The notes under the pieces were generated by a model that was not told the origin of the DNA, did not search any database, and was given only the letters and a program-made list of their open reading frames with translations. Made by a program: the position numbers and the translations under genes. A DNA stretch of 5,593 nt from Sphingomonadaceae bacterium. Lineage in GTDB: Bacteria > Pseudomonadota > Alphaproteobacteria > Sphingomonadales > Sphingomonadaceae. This document shows, piece by piece, positions 4,006 to 5,593 of the stretch; position 1 is the stretch's first letter; every line of letters begins with the position of its first letter. The stretch covers positions 1 to 5,593 of the forward strand of contig JAFAZM010000001.1 of assembly GCA_019239785.1 (NCBI GenBank), given 5' to 3'.

Positions 4006-5580
4006 TTGAGCGCCGCGCAGCCTGGTTGGATGGGAATACGCTGGGCCCGGCTTTCGACCGGGCTCAAGATGCTGCTGATCCTCAGCGTCGGACTGCTGCC
4101 GCTCGGCATCATCGCCGTCATCGCCTCGGTCGACAATGCCCGCGCCAACCGCGCCAAGGCCGAGGTCGAGGCGCGTGCCCAGCTTGCCGTCCATGCCCAG
4201 CGGCTGTCGATCGCGCTGACCCGCAACAGCTTCACGATCCGCGCCGCGCGCGACGCGATTATCGAGGCGCCCGACCCTGCCGGCATCTGCAAGCGCACGC
4301 TCGACCGGCTCGGCCGCTTTCCCAATACGAGCGGCCGCTTCGCGCTCTACGGCGAGCAGCCGACGCCGCGCTGCGTCACCGCCGGCTTCATCCCGCCGCC
4401 GGTGCCGCGGCCGCCCGCGGGCGAGATCGGCGTGCCGGTGATCCGCCCGGACGGCAATCTGTTCCAGATCTTCATGTTCGACCCCAATGGCGCGATCGAG
4501 GGCATTGCCGAATATCGGCGCGAGACCCTCGCCTCGATCGTCGACACGCCGCACGTGGTCGGCAATTTCTCGCTGGAGCTGGTGCAGGACGGACATGTGA
4601 TGCCGCTGCGCGCCGGGGATCCTGGCGGCACCCTGTCGCGAGAGATCGTCACCGACTACCCGTTCGGCTACAATCGCTTCGTGATGCGGCTGCGCACCCA
4701 CATCCCGCCGCTGACCCTGACCGAGGCCGTGGTCATCCTGATGCCGGTGCTGATGTGGCTCTGGGCCTCCCTGGTCGGCTGGATCATCGTCCAGCGGCTG
4801 CTGCTGCAACCGCTCCGCCGGATCCAGCAGGGGATCTCCGCCTACAAGCCGGGCGACCGCGGCCTCGATCTGCCGACGGTGCGCACGCCGGCGCACGAAA
4901 TCGGCGCGCTCGGCGAGGCGTTCAACAAGGTCACCCATACGGTCGCGCGGCACGAAGCCGAGCTCGAGGAGGCGGTGGTGCGGCAGACGCGGCTGGTCCG
5001 CGAGGTCCATCATCGGGTGAAGAACAACCTCCAGGTCGTCGCTTCCCTGCTCAACCTCCATTCGCGCGGCTCGCCCAACGAGCAGGTCGCCGCGGCCTAT
5101 GCCTCGATCCAGCGCCGGGTGGACGCGCTCGCCGTCGTCCACCGCAACCATTATGCCGAGCTGGAGGAGAATCGCGGGGTGGCGCTGAAGCCGCTCGTCT
5201 CCGAGCTCGCCGCCAATCTGCGCGCCACCGCGCCCGCCAGCGCCGCGGGCATGCAGATCCGGCTCGACATCGGCGCCTTCTACGCCACCCAGGACGCGGC
5301 GGTGTCGGTCGCCTTCCTGGTCACCGAGATCGTCGAGTTCGGGATGCTCTGCGGCGCCGACCTGGTTTCGGTCGTGCTGGAGGGCGAAGACGCGGGGCAT
5401 GCCCGCCTGTCGATCGAGGCGGCGGCACTCGCCGCTCCGGTCGATTGCGACGCGGCGCTTGCCGACCGCTTCGACCGGATCGTCACCGGCCTCGCCCGCC
5501 AGCTCCGCTCGACGCTCGAGCGCGACCTCGAGCGCGGCCGCTATTCGGTGCTGGTCGGCGTGGTGGGCGGGGACGAATAA
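4006..5580 (+). CDS. phyP: PhyP-like HisKA_2 membrane sensor with degenerate ATP-binding domain
   Basis: A 524-residue inner-membrane sensor. TM1 is at about 20-42 (LKMLLILSVGLLPLGIIAVI); a periplasmic domain spans about 43-237 with just two cysteines, C95 and C123; TM2 is at about 240-262; a HAMP-like linker covers 263-316, then a coiled coil leads to the HisKA_2 box EVHHRVKNNLQVVASLLNLH (333-352) with H336 the likely phospho-acceptor. The C-terminal domain (about 390-524) has the position of a HATPase but is degenerate: the N-box reads TEIVEFGM, with F445 where asparagine is expected, and the DxGxG positions read as alanines at 472, 474 and 476. Position beside nepR and phyR matches PhyP of Sphingomonas, described as a negative regulator and phosphatase of PhyR; the gene name is an inference from this. 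The TTG start is supported by GAGGAAGGA. An ordinary GSR kinase such as PhyK is the alternative. Confidence 0.85.
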   Translation: MSAAQPGWMGIRWARLSTGLKMLLILSVGLLPLGIIAVIASVDNARANRAKAEVEARAQLAVHAQRLSIALTRNSFTIRAARDAIIEAPDPAGICKRTLDRLGRFPNTSGRFALYGEQPTPRCVTAGFIPPPVPRPPAGEIGVPVIRPDGNLFQIFMFDPNGAIEGIAEYRRETLASIVDTPHVVGNFSLELVQDGHVMPLRAGDPGGTLSREIVTDYPFGYNRFVMRLRTHIPPLTLTEAVVILMPVLMWLWASLVGWIIVQRLLLQPLRRIQQGISAYKPGDRGLDLPTVRTPAHEIGALGEAFNKVTHTVARHEAELEEAVVRQTRLVREVHHRVKNNLQVVASLLNLHSRGSPNEQVAAAYASIQRRVDALAVVHRNHYAELEENRGVALKPLVSELAANLRATAPASAAGMQIRLDIGAFYATQDAAVSVAFLVTEIVEFGMLCGADLVSVVLEGEDAGHARLSIEAAALAAPVDCDAALADRFDRIVTGLARQLRSTLERDLERGRYSVLVGVVGGDE

Positions 5581-5593
5581 GTCCGAACGTTCA

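Noticed and set aside
3667..5400. Long minus-strand open frame of 577 codons opposite nepR and the sensor gene
   Set aside because: Its translation is rich in Arg, Asp, Gly and His with no domain, typical of the antisense of a high-GC gene, and both nepR and the sensor on the plus strand have recognised families and ribosome sites.
5585..5592. GAACGTTC palindrome at the right edge
   Set aside because: It is only eight bases long and the window ends one base later, so neither an operator nor part of a promoter can be supported.

Overview
The window is high-GC DNA with the codon habits and gene content of an alphaproteobacterium, most likely a member of Sphingomonadales. The main evidence is a complete core of the alphaproteobacterial general stress response (GSR): the response regulator PhyR, its partner anti-sigma factor NepR, the ECF sigma factor EcfG, and a HisKA_2-type membrane sensor resembling sphingomonad PhyP. 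The order assignment is inference from protein flavour; no marker gene such as rRNA is present.

Layout. Bases 2-940 (+) hold the 3' part of an amidohydrolase-family metallopeptidase or hydrolase gene that enters from the left edge. It overlaps by ATGA with 937-1617 (+), a prolyl-4-hydroxylase-like 2-oxoglutarate/Fe(II) dioxygenase. A short convergent gap (1618-1695) carries a hairpin that could terminate both directions and a degraded copy of a small palindromic element. Bases 1696-2370 (-) encode EcfG. Upstream of it lie a GC-rich intercistronic hairpin and, at 2444-2584 (-), a 46-codon gene for a one-helix membrane protein. That small gene is preceded by a full-consensus EcfG promoter (GGAAC-N16-CGTT, 2621-2645, minus). 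Bases 2692-3489 (-) encode PhyR. The 285-base gap between phyR and nepR holds a near-symmetrical element at 3621-3650 that reads as an EcfG-type promoter on both strands, the plus reading being the better one. Bases 3775-3975 (+) encode NepR and 4006-5580 (+) the sensor; both appear to start at TTG and lie 30 bases apart in one transcription unit.

How the parts work together. In the known partner-switching scheme, NepR holds EcfG inactive; phosphorylated PhyR exposes its sigma-like domain and captures NepR, freeing EcfG. Here EcfG sites sit in front of the small membrane gene and ecfG, and probably nepR-sensor and phyR, so the sigma factor would drive both its own synthesis and that of its inhibitor. 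The sensor keeps its phospho-acceptor histidine region but has lost the N-box asparagine and DxGxG glycines of the ATP-binding domain, which suggests a PhyR phosphatase or signalling partner instead of a self-sufficient kinase. The amidohydrolase-dioxygenase pair is a separate unit with no evident link to stress signalling.

The most noteworthy items are the small membrane gene under the perfect EcfG promoter, the degenerate sensor co-transcribed with nepR, the separation of ecfG from nepR, the two-way promoter, and the acidic tail on EcfG. No tRNA, rRNA, CRISPR array or insertion sequence was seen.
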